Shown here: positions 34,802-43,661 of the stretch, piece after piece
Layout of the letters: each line of letters starts with the position of its first letter
Position numbering within the stretch: position 1 is the first letter of the stretch
Source of the DNA: DATHSY01 sp046729855
Lineage (GTDB): Bacteria; Actinomycetota; UBA4738; HRBIN12
Direction: 5' to 3'
Assembly (NCBI GenBank): GCA_046729855.1
Contig: JBKPHM010000001.1
Span: forward strand, 1 to 64,000
DNA: 64,000 nt
Position numbers and translations under genes: made by a program
Notes under the pieces: generated by a model
What the model was told of the DNA's origin: nothing
Seen by the model: only the letters and a program-made list of their open reading frames with translations
Database searches by the model: none

Positions 34802-35695
34802 ATGCGAGGACCCGCCGCACCGGTTTCGGGACGGCGGGTCCTTGCGCTCGCGCGGGAGGCCGTCGAGCGGTTCAAAGACGCGGACGGGATGACCCACGCG
34901 AGGGCCCTCGCGTACCACTTCGCGTTCGTGATGATCTCGGGGCTCATCGGGCTGGTCGGGCTCGCCAGCCTGCTCGGGATCGGCCAGGTCCGCAGGACCG
35001 TCCAGGCGATGGCGTCAACGATGTCCCCCGGACCCTCCGGCCGGCTCCTCGAGGAGGCGGCCGAACAGGGCGCACGCGGAGCCGGGACGGCCGCACTGTT
35101 CGGGCTCGGCGCGGCGCTGGTCGCCGGGACGCTCGCGATGGCGCAGGCGCAGCGCTCGGCGAACCGGCTGCTCGGTGACGAGGACGACGGACCCGCGCTC
35201 GAGCACTACGGCCGGGCCGCGTTGCTCGCTGTATCTGCCGGAGCCCTGCTGGCGCTGGGCGGGATCGTGCTGATCGGGGGGCAGGCGCTCGCCGAGGGCT
35301 TCGAGTGGCGCGGATCGGCGACCGACGTGTGGAGCGTGTTGCGCTGGCCGATCGGGATCGCGATCGTCGCCCTGGGGTTGTTCCTGCTGTTCCGTCTCGC
35401 GCCGCGCCGGAAGCTCGAGGATGCGGGGGCGCGCGCGGCGGGTGTGGCCGGCGCGGCAACGGTGTGGATCGCGTTCAGCCTGCTGCTGGCGCTGTACTTC
35501 TCGATCGGCGGCGCCTCCAGCACGTACGGCCCGCTGCTCGCCGTGATCGCGCTGCTGCTGTTCGCCGCCGCGACCTCGCTGGCACTGCACCTCGGCTTCG
35601 CGCTGACAGCGACCCTGGTCGGATCCACGTCCACCGTCCGGACCTCGGCGTCCGACGTCGTGCACGGCCCAGCCGGCGATCGCGCCGCGAGCTGA
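34802..35695 (+). CDS. YihY/BrkB-like integral membrane protein (297 aa)
   Basis: The N-terminus, FKDADGMTHARALAYHFAFVMISGLIGLVGL, is the YihY/BrkB motif; about six transmembrane helices follow (for example LLAVSAGALLALGGIVLIGG, WPIGIAIVALGLFLLF). The family was once called RNase BN, which is incorrect; its function is not established. ATG 34802 has no strong ribosome-binding site, but the stop of the preceding gene is 18 bases away, so coupling is likely. Confidence 0.78.
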   Translation: MRGPAAPVSGRRVLALAREAVERFKDADGMTHARALAYHFAFVMISGLIGLVGLASLLGIGQVRRTVQAMASTMSPGPSGRLLEEAAEQGARGAGTAALFGLGAALVAGTLAMAQAQRSANRLLGDEDDGPALEHYGRAALLAVSAGALLALGGIVLIGGQALAEGFEWRGSATDVWSVLRWPIGIAIVALGLFLLFRLAPRRKLEDAGARAAGVAGAATVWIAFSLLLALYFSIGGASSTYGPLLAVIALLLFAAATSLALHLGFALTATLVGSTSTVRTSASDVVHGPAGDRAAS

Positions 35696-35774
35696 CGGCA
35701 CCCGCCCTCGACGCCCCGCACCTGCGTGACTCCTGACGCGAACGGGACAGCCGGGCGCCCGGTATCGTCGCGCT

Positions 35775-36143
35775 GTGGGTGCGGACGCGAGCGAACCGAC
35801 CCAGGTGCCGTCGCCACGTCATGGCTTCCTCGCACGCTCGGCTCCGACGGTCGCCCTACTCTCTGCGATCGGCGCCGCGGTGGCGCTGGGCGCCGAACTG
35901 TTCCTCGACAGCCGCTGGAAGACGCCCACGTGTGGTGACGGCCACGCCCTCCTCCTTCAGCGACTTCTGATCGCAAGCGTGGCGTGCTCGGCTCTCGCCG
36001 TGGTCGCGGGGATAGCCGCTCTCGCTTCCCGCACGCGACACAGGACGTGGATCATCCTCGGCATGCTGACAGTCGGACTGGTCGCCGCACTCATCCTTGT
36101 TCCCGCCCTCGGCGGATACCGATGTGGAATCACCGTGGCGTAG
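35775..36143 (+). CDS. Small membrane protein of unknown function (122 aa)
   Basis: Three hydrophobic helices are visible (TVALLSAIGAAVALGAELFL, LLIASVACSALAVVAGIAAL, WIILGMLTVGLVAALILVPAL) with two cysteines outside or at the membrane edge (TPTCGDG, YRCGITVA) that could pair. No family is recognised. The start is a GTG without a strong ribosome-binding site. From about here to 37.9 kb the base composition becomes visibly less GC-rich. Confidence 0.55.
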   Translation: MGADASEPTQVPSPRHGFLARSAPTVALLSAIGAAVALGAELFLDSRWKTPTCGDGHALLLQRLLIASVACSALAVVAGIAALASRTRHRTWIILGMLTVGLVAALILVPALGGYRCGITVA

Positions 36144-36177
36144 CCGCCATGCACGTGCTCGGGTGCCGAAGGACGCG

Positions 36178-36567
36178 ATGAGGGGGCGCGTACTCGCAAG
36201 GATCCGAGAGGCCGCCGCGCCGTACCTGGATTCGAGCGAGACAATCCGTTGCGCCTTCTACGGTCAGACGGGGATGCCCACAGGCTGGGCATTCATGGGT
36301 GCCATAGCGAGGCGAGTGCAGTTCGTCATCGTTGCCGCGACCGACCAAAACATATACGTCTTTCGTCGGCGGATGTTGCAGTCGCCCGAGATTCTTGGCT
36401 TACATTCCAAGTATCCAATTGCGACGTCTCCAGAGGCGTCATTTCGTGCCGGAGCCATGCGAATCGGCCAAGACACGTATTGGGTCGCGGCCTTGGTTTC
36501 TCAGCGGGATGCGAGGGAGCTTGTGAAGTATGTGATGGCGCTCCGCAAGGGTTCGTCTCGCCCGTAA
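36178..36567 (+). CDS. Hypothetical protein, possibly PH-like (129 aa)
   Basis: The protein shows alternating strands (VQFVIVAATDQNIYVFRRRM, YPIATSPEASFRAGAMRIG, TYWVAALVS) and a C-terminal helix, DARELVKYVMALRKG, which together resemble a bacterial PH-like domain. The assignment is weak. ATG 36178 follows GAAGGA. Codon use has more A and T in third positions than in flanking genes, suggesting recent acquisition or relaxed selection. Confidence 0.5.
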   Translation: MRGRVLARIREAAAPYLDSSETIRCAFYGQTGMPTGWAFMGAIARRVQFVIVAATDQNIYVFRRRMLQSPEILGLHSKYPIATSPEASFRAGAMRIGQDTYWVAALVSQRDARELVKYVMALRKGSSRP

Positions 36568-36735
36568 TCCGGACTCCATCACCGTTCCGTGGTAGCTGCG
36601 AGGTGATCCCCCCGCGGCCAGGCGTAGGTCATCGCGGTTACTGCCGGGGCGAATTGATTGCCCATTATCGCGCCGGTTCCTGAGCCGAATCTTGGTGTTG
36701 AGTCCTTCCAGTTTCGAGTTCGCCGCCTCACGGGT
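36565..36735 (-). pseudogene. Remnant of an ISL3-family-like transposase C-terminus
   Basis: The minus strand encodes REAANSKLEGLNTKIRLRNR, which resembles the conserved C-terminal block of ISL3-type transposases (usual form: N-x-x-[VL]-E-[AG]-L-N-T-K-I-R-L). The expected FGFHS and AL-I-AL blocks that normally follow are scrambled, and no N-terminal part exists nearby. This is therefore a decayed fragment rather than an active element. A profile search of this translated segment against ISfinder would settle it. Confidence 0.4.
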
Positions 36736-36813
36736 GCCGGTGGGTGGCGCTCTATCTCCTAACCCGTCCTGCACTTGGTTACGAGATGGCGGGCCGTGGC
36801 GCCGCGATTGCGT

Positions 36814-37647
36814 TCACAAGGAGGTCAGTCCGGGGAACCGAGCGAGGCGCAGCGTACGAGCTACCCTCTCCCGAACCGCCCGGCTGTCGAACGGGTCGAG
36901 GCCAAGCGCGTGCGAGGTTCGCATCATCAGCTCATCGAAGAGACCGACTGATGCAGCCACGGCCGAGGCCATGCTGGTCGTCGTGAAGTCAGCCCAACAC
37001 TCACCCAGACGGGCGACGATATCCGCGTCCATCCATTCGTACATGTGAGCGCCGAGGAACCAAGTGTCGTAGTTCCATCCGTATCGAGACCGGTGGTCCC
37101 ACTCGATCATCTGAAGAAGCTGGTTGTTCGCCTCCCATTCGCGCACCTTGGCCGACCACGGCTCGCGTCGCACGACCGCCTTCGCCCACATCAGGGCGGC
37201 GGCAAAGAACCAGTGGATGCACGTCTCGACCTCGGTAGCAGTCGGAGGATGCGACGCAGGGTCGGCCTCCGCGTGCAGGTGGTGGCCAAAGCCGTCCTTG
37301 TCGATGAGGATCCGATACGGCCTTGCATATCCGACGCCGCCTTTGGCAACGTCGACATCCGCGATCATGAAGTCAATCTTGCCCTCGTCGTAGTAGATCA
37401 ACCTAGTCGGATGCCAGTCGGGATTCTCCAGCTCCTCGACAACCAGAACCTGGCCAAAGCTCCCATACCAGTCGCGATGCTCCAGAAGTAGCATCGGATC
37501 GAGAACGTAGAGTTCGACGTCGAGGTCGGACAGAGCGTCTGCCGCGGCGTCGCCACGCGCGAATGACCCCGTGAGAACGACGAGACGGATGTTGTCGTCC
37601 TCCGAAGCCCAGGAACGCAGCGAATCCAGCATCGCATGCTGATCCAT
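36814..37647 (-). CDS. Aminoglycoside 6-adenylyltransferase (ANT(6)/AadK)-like nucleotidyltransferase
   Basis: The N-terminus has the polymerase-beta-type motif LVVLTGSFARGDAAADALSD followed by LDVELYV, supplying the GSxxRG and DxD residues. The C-terminal helical part (CIHWFFAAALMWAKAVVRRE, WNYDTWFLGAHMYEWMD) resembles ANT(6) enzymes that adenylylate streptomycin. Actual resistance is not proven; many such chromosomal proteins have other roles. ATG 37647 is preferred over the GTG at 37677. It lies among decayed fragments in an AT-richer patch, suggesting horizontal transfer. Confidence 0.75.
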   Translation of the reverse strand: MDQHAMLDSLRSWASEDDNIRLVVLTGSFARGDAAADALSDLDVELYVLDPMLLLEHRDWYGSFGQVLVVEELENPDWHPTRLIYYDEGKIDFMIADVDVAKGGVGYARPYRILIDKDGFGHHLHAEADPASHPPTATEVETCIHWFFAAALMWAKAVVRREPWSAKVREWEANNQLLQMIEWDHRSRYGWNYDTWFLGAHMYEWMDADIVARLGECWADFTTTSMASAVAASVGLFDELMMRTSHALGLDPFDSRAVRERVARTLRLARFPGLTSL

Positions 37648-37780
37648 TCGCGCGATGGTACCGTCACAGAAAGTCACACGGTGTTGTTTCGTGACGGAAG
37701 ACCATGTGTCTTGGCGGCGTGGAAGCCTCAGTTACGCGATGCCACTGATCACGCTAGGGAGCGTGGGTTACAACCACGCC

Positions 37781-37900
37781 ATGGACAGCTCTGAGATCAA
37801 GACGGCGCTAGACGACGCCTTCGACGACCCACGCCCTCGGCCATCACGGGTTGCCGACTTCTAACGCGACTACGAGTTGTTCGTACCGGTGCTGAGCAGC
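37781..37900 (+). pseudogene. Truncated YxiG-like gene fragment
   Basis: The frame opens MDSSEIKTALDDAFDDPRPR, stops at a TAA at 37862, and resumes in frame as RDYELFV. Intact actinobacterial relatives, as I recall them, read through as ...DAAFD...DYMRDYEL, so this looks like a broken copy. The 3' end merges into the cupin gene on the other strand. Confidence 0.35.
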
Positions 37901-38266
37901 GCGACGCCGGCTCAGAGTCCAAGCGCCGCTCGTGGGATGGAGGACCGCTTCGCTCCTTGCTGCTTGTCCTGAAAGTCCTGGTGGGTGAACGACGAAGAGC
38001 AGGAAGTCCGGCAACGACTCGAGGAACGTGTGTCGCTCCCCGGGCTCCACGAACAAAGCATCGCCTGCGCTCAGGTCGACGTCTTCGTACTCGACGCGGG
38101 CGCGTGCCCTGCCTCGGGCGATGAGAAATACCTCAGTCAACCGAGCGTGAACATGTGGGTCGTCGATCGCCTCCGTCGCGTACCCGACCGCAATGGGCAA
38201 AGTGGCGTTCCAAGGCCCAGCGAGCCAACCCTTAGGAGCGTTGAGGTTTGCCGCTTCGACACGCAT
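37844..38266 (-). CDS. Cupin-domain protein (140 aa)
   Basis: A single conserved cupin barrel. Motif 1 is HVHARLTEVFLIARGRARARVE with metal-ligand His and Glu, and motif 2 is GDALFVEPGERHTFLES with a further His. It could be a small metal-dependent isomerase, dioxygenase or sensor. ATG 38266 gives a start just before the first strand. It is divergent from the DinB-fold gene at 38372. The C-terminal 35 residues after the barrel are basic and poorly structured. Confidence 0.78.
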   Translation of the reverse strand: MRVEAANLNAPKGWLAGPWNATLPIAVGYATEAIDDPHVHARLTEVFLIARGRARARVEYEDVDLSAGDALFVEPGERHTFLESLPDFLLFVVHPPGLSGQAARSEAVLHPTSGAWTLSRRRAAQHRYEQLVVALEVGNP

Positions 38267-38371
38267 CGTGACAGCATGGAGCCCCGGGGCGGGAGCGTCT
38301 TCCGCGGATGACCAAGCGGATCCTCCTGGATGTGTCGAGGGTGCCGTTGACGGCCCAGCTAGGGTTGGCGG

Positions 38372-38890
38372 ATGGATGGTAACTCCCTGCTCGCCTTCGT
38401 TCGGTATCACGCCTGGGCGAACGATCGGATCCTGACGACCGCGGCCGACCTCTCCGATAGCGAGTTCCGAAGGGATGGGGTGCTCGACCACGGGAGCGCT
38501 TTCCAGACGATCCGGCATCTCGTCGACGTCGACTGGAGCTGGCGCGAGTTCTGCATCGGGAACGACGTGGGCAAGACGTACGTGTGGGACCACGGGTTCA
38601 CGCTCGAGGACCTCAGCGCCCTGCACACGTTCTGTCTCGGGGAGGACGTGCGGCTCCGTACGTTCGTCGAGTCGCTCGACGACGAAGCGCTGGCCGAGCC
38701 GTGGGGCACTGATACTCGCTTCACGAGGCCACGATGGCTCGTGGTCGCCCATATCGTGAGCCATGGCACGCAACACCGGAGCGAGCTTGCCCGGTATTTC
38801 ACCGAATGCGGGCACTCCCCAGGCGATCTCGACAACCTCCTCGACGCGTTCGAGCTCCCCTGGCCGGCCACCGATACGCTGGGCACGTGA
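38372..38890 (+). CDS. DinB/DUF664-family metal-dependent enzyme (172 aa)
   Basis: A four-helix DinB-fold protein (unrelated to polymerase DinB). It shows HAWANDRILTTAADLSDSEF at the N-terminus and the metal-binding C-terminal HIVSHGTQHRSELARYF (HxxxH). Family members include thiol-S-transferases using bacillithiol, mycothiol or glutathione. The initial His ligand position is Asp (LVDVDW). The stop overlaps the start of the exonuclease gene (GTGA). Confidence 0.85.
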   Translation: MDGNSLLAFVRYHAWANDRILTTAADLSDSEFRRDGVLDHGSAFQTIRHLVDVDWSWREFCIGNDVGKTYVWDHGFTLEDLSALHTFCLGEDVRLRTFVESLDDEALAEPWGTDTRFTRPRWLVVAHIVSHGTQHRSELARYFTECGHSPGDLDNLLDAFELPWPATDTLGT

Positions 38891-39786
38891 CCCATCGGCT
38901 GCTCCTGGATGTGTCGAGCTTGATGTACCGGGCGTTCTTCGCGCTGAAGGACGGCGTGCGGGCGCCGGACGGGACGCCGGTTGGCGCGGTCTACGGGTAC
39001 CTCGACATGACCGCGCGGCTGGTCGCGACGCGGCGGCCCCAGCGGGTGGTGCACGCGTACGACCACGACTGGCGGCCGGTCGCGCGGACCGAGCTGTATG
39101 CCGGATACAAGGCGCAGCGGCAGCCGGACCCAGAGGACCTCCCTGGCCAGTTCGACGTGCTGCGCGCGATCCTCGACGAGACCGGCATGGAGCAGGCCGA
39201 AACACACGGATGGGAAGCGGAGGACGCGATCGGCGCGCTCTGTGCCGAAGCCCACGACGAAGACCGCCTCGAGATCGTCTCCGGCGACCGCGACCTGATC
39301 CAGCTCGTGCGCGACCCCGTCGTGAAGCTGCTCTACACGGTGCGGGGCGTCTCGGACCTGCTCGAGCTCGACGAGGCCGGCGTTCTGGAGAAGTACGGCG
39401 TGCCTGCCTCCCGCTACGCCGACTTCGCGATCTTGCGTGGCGACCCGAGCGACGGTCTTCCCGGCGTGAACGGCGTTGGCGAGAAGACCGCCCGCGAGCT
39501 GGTCAACACGTACCCGACGATCGACGCGATGCTCGACGACGCGTCGAGCGACGCGCCCGCGCCCGGGCCGCTCAAGGGCAAGCCCGCGCTGCGGTCCCGA
39601 CTCCGTGCCGCCGATGAGTACCTCGACGCCGTCCGGCAGATCGTCCCGGTGAACGCGTCGGCGCCGATCGAGCTCTGGAGCGGCACGCGCGACGATGCCT
39701 CGCTCCTCCGGCTGGCCGAGCACTTCGGCGTGAGGGGCCCGGGGCAGCGCGTCCTGGCCGCCCTCGACAGCGCCGCGGCTCGGTGA
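38887..39786 (+). CDS. Stand-alone 5'-3' exonuclease (FEN/PolA N-domain type, 299 aa)
   Basis: The protein corresponds to the flap-endonuclease domain of DNA polymerase I without polymerase. Acidic metal ligands appear in LLLDVSSLMYRAFFAL, EAEDAIGALCAEA and IVSGDRDLIQLV, and the DNA-binding H3TH motif in LPGVNGVGEKTARELV. It removes RNA primers or flaps during repair. GTG 38887 overlaps the preceding DinB-fold gene. A full-length polA is not in this window. Confidence 0.9.
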   Translation: MTHRLLLDVSSLMYRAFFALKDGVRAPDGTPVGAVYGYLDMTARLVATRRPQRVVHAYDHDWRPVARTELYAGYKAQRQPDPEDLPGQFDVLRAILDETGMEQAETHGWEAEDAIGALCAEAHDEDRLEIVSGDRDLIQLVRDPVVKLLYTVRGVSDLLELDEAGVLEKYGVPASRYADFAILRGDPSDGLPGVNGVGEKTARELVNTYPTIDAMLDDASSDAPAPGPLKGKPALRSRLRAADEYLDAVRQIVPVNASAPIELWSGTRDDASLLRLAEHFGVRGPGQRVLAALDSAAAR

Positions 39787-39789
39787 GCG

Positions 39790-40497
39790 ATGGCCGAACG
39801 GTCCCTTGCGAACCGCGCGCTCCGGGTACACCCTGGGTGGATGAGCGGCCCCGACCCCACCCCGGTGACCGGCTGGCGAGCATGGAACCTGTCCGCCGGG
39901 ACGCCGCCGCTCCTACACCCCGTGAGCGTCGACGCCGGGCCGTGGTCGCCCCGGCAGACCTTCGAGGCCCGCTGCGAGTCGGCCTCCCCCTTCCGGCGGT
40001 GGTGGCCGCACGAGGCCCCCGCCAGGCGGTGCCGGTGCGGGATCTACGCTGCCCGCTCGCTCAAGGACCTCGACCGGCCCCGGCCGGCCTGGCCGCCCGC
40101 GGCGGTCGTAGGAACGGTCTCGCTCTGGGGGCACATGATCGAGCACGATCGCGGGTGGCGTGCGGGCGCGGCCTACCCCGGCAGGCTGCGGCTGGTCTGC
40201 GTGATGTGCGCCTGGTTCGAGCCGGGGCCCGGAGAGCCGGCCGTGGTGCACGCGTTCGGGCGACGGGTCTACCCGCTCTGCGACGTCCATCGGACGGGAA
40301 TCGAGGTGCCGGACGGACGGACCTCGGTCCCAACGGGCGAGGCGCCCCGGGACCTCCAGGCGCGCCTGTTGGACACGTACGCCGTCGACCTGCTCCCGGT
40401 CGAGGCGGTCGAGTTCCTGTTCCGCGTTCCGGCCACGCCTGAGCCTCCGCCGTACTGGCCCTCGATTCGCGTCGCGCGTCGCCGAGCCCGGAGCTAG
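39790..40497 (+). CDS. Hypothetical protein, paralogue of the gene at 7006 (235 aa)
   Basis: Function unknown. After TGWRAWNLSAGTPPLLHPVS come FEARCES, the double-Cys motif CRCGIYAARSL, VVGTVSLWGHMIEHDRGWRA and LVCVMC. The order and spacing of CxCGxY, the WG...H..GWR block and the hydrophobic strand match the 184-aa protein at 7006-7560. Two extra Cys pairs suggest metal binding. ATG 39790 is used; ATG 39841, just before SGPDPTP, is equally possible. Confidence 0.68.
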   Translation: MAERSLANRALRVHPGWMSGPDPTPVTGWRAWNLSAGTPPLLHPVSVDAGPWSPRQTFEARCESASPFRRWWPHEAPARRCRCGIYAARSLKDLDRPRPAWPPAAVVGTVSLWGHMIEHDRGWRAGAAYPGRLRLVCVMCAWFEPGPGEPAVVHAFGRRVYPLCDVHRTGIEVPDGRTSVPTGEAPRDLQARLLDTYAVDLLPVEAVEFLFRVPATPEPPPYWPSIRVARRRARS

Positions 40498-40523
40498 ACC
40501 GCGCCGAGGTCCACGCGCGAACG

Positions 40524-40542
40524 GCGCGGTCCACGACCGCGC
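40524..40542 (+). terminator. Hairpin between the hypothetical gene and the GcvT-GlyA fusion
   Basis: An eight-base perfect stem (GCGCGGTC / GACCGCGC) with a CAC loop lies 27 bases after the 39790 gene. There is no T-tract, so it may be a weak terminator or part of the leader of the next gene. Confidence 0.4.
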
Positions 40543-40561
40543 GTGATTACACTCGACGGCG

Positions 40562-43219
40562 GTGGACGCCGCCAACCGGACCGTCTTCTACGACCGCCAC
40601 GTCGAGCTCGGCGCGCGGATCGTCCCGTTCGCGGGCTGGGAGATGCCACTCCAATACCCGACCGGCACGATCGCCGAGCACCTGGCCGTCCGTCGCCACG
40701 CCGGCGTCTTCGACGTGTCGCACATGGGACGGTTTTGGATCCGCGGTCGCGACGCGCTGGCGTTCCTCCAGCACGCGCTCACGAACAACGCCGAGGCACT
40801 CGACCACCGTCCCGCCGGCGCGCAGTACACGCTGATCGCCGACGAGGACGGCGGAGCCCTCGACGATGCCTACCTCTACAGGTTCGAGCCCGATGAGTAT
40901 CTGCTGGTCGTGAACGCGGCGAACCGCGAGAAGGATCTCGAGCATCTGCGGGCGTACGCGGGCTCGTTCGGAGACGTGGACCTGGCCGACGTGACGCGGG
41001 ACGTCGTCATGTTCGCGCTGCAGGGGCCGGCCTCGCGCGACATCGTCGCAGGCCTGCTCACCGGGGGCCGGCCGCCCGAGCCGATCCGCAACGCCGTCGC
41101 GGTCGCCGAGATCGCCGGCGCCTCGATCCGGATCGGCCGGACCGGGTACACGGGCGAACCGGTGGGGTTCGAGGTGTTCGTTGACACCGACGACGGGCCC
41201 AAGCTGTGGGACGCGTTCGTCGAGCGAGGCGCGACGCCTGCGGGATTGGGCGCGCGCGACACGCTCCGGTTGGAAGCGGCGCTGCCGCTGTACGGCGACG
41301 AGCTCGGCGTGGACGCGGACGGTCGAACGATCCCGATCCTGGCGGTCCCGCTCACGCGGTTCGGCGTGAGCCTCGCCGAGAGCAAGAGCGACTTCGTCGG
41401 ACGGACGTCGCTCGAGCGTCAGGCCGCCGCCGCCGCACGGATCGGCGAGCGCGATTTCTCCGATGTCGAGGCACTCCCGCGCATCGTGCGGCCGGTCGCC
41501 GTGACCGGCAAGGGGATCGCGCGCGCGGGCGCCCGGGTCCTCAGGGACGGGCGCGACGTGGGGTACGTCACGAGCGGGACCGCGGTCCCCTACTGGATCT
41601 TCGACGGCGATACCGAGGGCGCCCGTCCGACGGACGAGCATCGCACGCGCGCGATCGCGCTCGCCTACCTCGACGCGGACGTCTTGGAGGGCGACCTCGT
41701 GTCGATCGACATCCGCGGCAGGGAGACGGCGGCGGAGGTGGTTCGGCATCACCTCCGTTCGGAGGCGCCGCCGTACGCGCGCCCGATCGTGACGACGCAC
41801 GAGGACCGGGTGGGGCGCGTGCCGACGATCGCTTACCCCGACCGCGCGCGGCGCTTGTTCGAGCGGGCGGCGGACAACCACGAGTGGCGACAGCGCCGGA
41901 CGATCAACCTGATCCCATCGGAGATGACGGTCTCGCCGCTCGTGCGCCTGCTCTCGATCTCTGATCCGTCGTTCCGGTACGCGGAGCACCGCTCGCTCGA
42001 GGCGTTCTACGACGCGGAGGTCTTCTACTACCAAGGGACGGACTTCATCGCGGACGTGGAGCGCCGGCTCGAGGGCGAGCTGCGGACGTTCCTTGGCGCG
42101 CGCGAGGTCGAAACGCGCGTGATCAGCGGCCAGATGGCGAACACGGTCGTGTTCGGCGCGCTCGTCGACCACCTCAACCGGCACGATCGTCGTCGCGAGC
42201 CGCGCCGGATGCGGCGCGTGCTGAACCACCACATCGGCAAGGGGGGCCACCTGTCGGCGCAGCCGATGGGCGCGCTCAAGGACTTCGTCGCCCGCGATCC
42301 GCGCACGGAGCGGCCGGCGGTCGTTGCGTTCCCGCCATCGGCCGACAACCCGTACGCGGTCGACGTCGAGGCCACGCTGGAGCTGATCGACGAGACGCAG
42401 CCCGAGCTGATCGTGTTCGGACGGAGCATGGTGCTGCACCGCGAGCCGGTCGCCGCGGTCCGGGGGTTCCTCGACGAGCGCGGGATCGACACCGTCGTGA
42501 TGTACGACATGGCGCACGTCCTCGGGCTGGCCGGTCCTCACTTCCAGGACCCGTTCGCGGAGGGGGCCGATGTCGTGACGGGCTCGACGCACAAGACGTT
42601 CTTCGGAACGCAGCGGGGCGTCGTGGCGGGCGCGTTCGCACGCGAGGACGAACGATTCGAGCTGTGGCAGGCGATCCGCAACCGCGCGTTCCCGGGTTCG
42701 CTCTCGAACCACCACCTCGGGACGATGCTGGGACTGCTGCTGGCGGCGTACGAGATGAACGCTTTCAAGGAGGACTACCAGCCGAAGGTGCTCACCAACG
42801 CGAAGGCGCTCGCGCGGGCGCTCGCGCAGCACGGCGTGGATGTCGAGGGCGACCCGTCGATCGGCTACACCGAGACTCACCAGGTGCTCGTGCGCGTGGG
42901 ATACGGGCACGGGCCGCAGGTCGCCCGCAGGCTGGAGGACAACGGCATCGTCTGCAACTACCAGGCGCTGCCCGACGACGAGAGCTTCACCTGCGCGAGC
43001 GGGCTGCGCCTGGGCGTGGCCGAGATGACGCGCTTCGGGATGGGGCCGGACGAGCTGGCCGAGGCCGCCGAGCTGATGGCGTCCGTGATCCTCGGAGACG
43101 CGACCGTCGCGGACGAGGTGGCCCGACTGCGTTCGCGGTTCACGGACCTGCGGTACTGCTTCACGCGAGACCAGGCGGACGCGGCGATCGAGCGCCTGGC
43201 CAGCGGTCTGGTGCGCTGA
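40562..43219 (+). CDS. GcvT-GlyA fusion: aminomethyltransferase plus serine hydroxymethyltransferase (885 aa)
   Basis: Residues 1-415 are glycine-cleavage T-protein: VPFAGWEMPLQYPTGTIAEH, FDVSHMGRFWIRG, RTGYTGEPVGFEVFV and GLGARDTLRLEAALPLYG. Residues 425-885 are a PLP-dependent serine hydroxymethyltransferase: INLIPSEMTVSPLVR, YDMAHVLGLAG and the PLP lysine K678 in GSTHKTFFGTQRG. Both halves use tetrahydrofolate one-carbon units, so fusion could channel methylene-THF between glycine cleavage and serine synthesis. The SHMT half is divergent from ordinary GlyA. GTG start; strong bidirectional terminator follows. Confidence 0.9.
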   Translation: MDAANRTVFYDRHVELGARIVPFAGWEMPLQYPTGTIAEHLAVRRHAGVFDVSHMGRFWIRGRDALAFLQHALTNNAEALDHRPAGAQYTLIADEDGGALDDAYLYRFEPDEYLLVVNAANREKDLEHLRAYAGSFGDVDLADVTRDVVMFALQGPASRDIVAGLLTGGRPPEPIRNAVAVAEIAGASIRIGRTGYTGEPVGFEVFVDTDDGPKLWDAFVERGATPAGLGARDTLRLEAALPLYGDELGVDADGRTIPILAVPLTRFGVSLAESKSDFVGRTSLERQAAAAARIGERDFSDVEALPRIVRPVAVTGKGIARAGARVLRDGRDVGYVTSGTAVPYWIFDGDTEGARPTDEHRTRAIALAYLDADVLEGDLVSIDIRGRETAAEVVRHHLRSEAPPYARPIVTTHEDRVGRVPTIAYPDRARRLFERAADNHEWRQRRTINLIPSEMTVSPLVRLLSISDPSFRYAEHRSLEAFYDAEVFYYQGTDFIADVERRLEGELRTFLGAREVETRVISGQMANTVVFGALVDHLNRHDRRREPRRMRRVLNHHIGKGGHLSAQPMGALKDFVARDPRTERPAVVAFPPSADNPYAVDVEATLELIDETQPELIVFGRSMVLHREPVAAVRGFLDERGIDTVVMYDMAHVLGLAGPHFQDPFAEGADVVTGSTHKTFFGTQRGVVAGAFAREDERFELWQAIRNRAFPGSLSNHHLGTMLGLLLAAYEMNAFKEDYQPKVLTNAKALARALAQHGVDVEGDPSIGYTETHQVLVRVGYGHGPQVARRLEDNGIVCNYQALPDDESFTCASGLRLGVAEMTRFGMGPDELAEAAELMASVILGDATVADEVARLRSRFTDLRYCFTRDQADAAIERLASGLVR

Positions 43220-43238
43220 CCACCGGCGCCCCCGATGA

Positions 43239-43270
43239 ACGAGGAGGGCGCCATGAGGCGCCCTCCTCGT
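43239..43270. terminator. Bidirectional hairpin terminator
   Basis: A perfect 14-bp stem (ACGAGGAGGGCGCC / GGCGCCCTCCTCGT) with a four-base ATGA loop sits between the convergent GcvT-GlyA and cold-shock genes. It should stop transcription from both sides. Confidence 0.85.
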
Positions 43271-43292
43271 CCTGTGACGTCTAGTCCGTTCT

Positions 43293-43499
43293 CTACGAAA
43301 CGGGGGTGACGTTGCTTGCCTGCGGGCCCTTCTGGCCCTGCGTCACCTCGTACTCGACCTTCTGGCCCTCGTCGAGGTTACGGAAGCCCGTCCCGTTGAT
43401 CGCGCTGTAGTGGACGAACACGTCCGGTGAGCCGTCGTCCGGGGTGATGAAGCCGTACCCCTTCTCCTGGCTGAACCACTTCACGGTGCCGGTCGCCAT
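43293..43499 (-). CDS. cspA: Cold-shock domain protein CspA family (68 aa)
   Basis: A complete single cold-shock domain: GTVKWFSQEKGYGFI (RNP1), DVFVHYSAI (RNP2) and EYEVTQGQKGPQASNV. It binds single-stranded nucleic acid and melts RNA structure. AAGGAGG lies nine bases before the ATG. The 160-base upstream region may serve as a regulatory leader, although no defined element was recognised. Confidence 0.95.
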   Translation of the reverse strand: MATGTVKWFSQEKGYGFITPDDGSPDVFVHYSAINGTGFRNLDEGQKVEYEVTQGQKGPQASNVTPVS

Positions 43500-43661
43500 G
43501 TGCTGTTCCCTCCTTCCTTCGCCGTCGGGCGTTCCTGCTGCCCGTCTGGCACCCGGCCATGACGCGCCGGGGAGGGAACCCTTCGAAGCGAACCGCGAAC
43601 GTGTTGCCCTCGAGCAGACGTTACCACCCGCCGTGGCGGAGGCGCCAACGAGCGTCCGGAC

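Noticed and set aside
40547..42910. A 787-codon minus-strand frame opposite the GcvT-GlyA fusion
   Set aside because: Its composition is a reflection of the sense codon bias; both fused enzyme domains are unmistakable on the plus strand.
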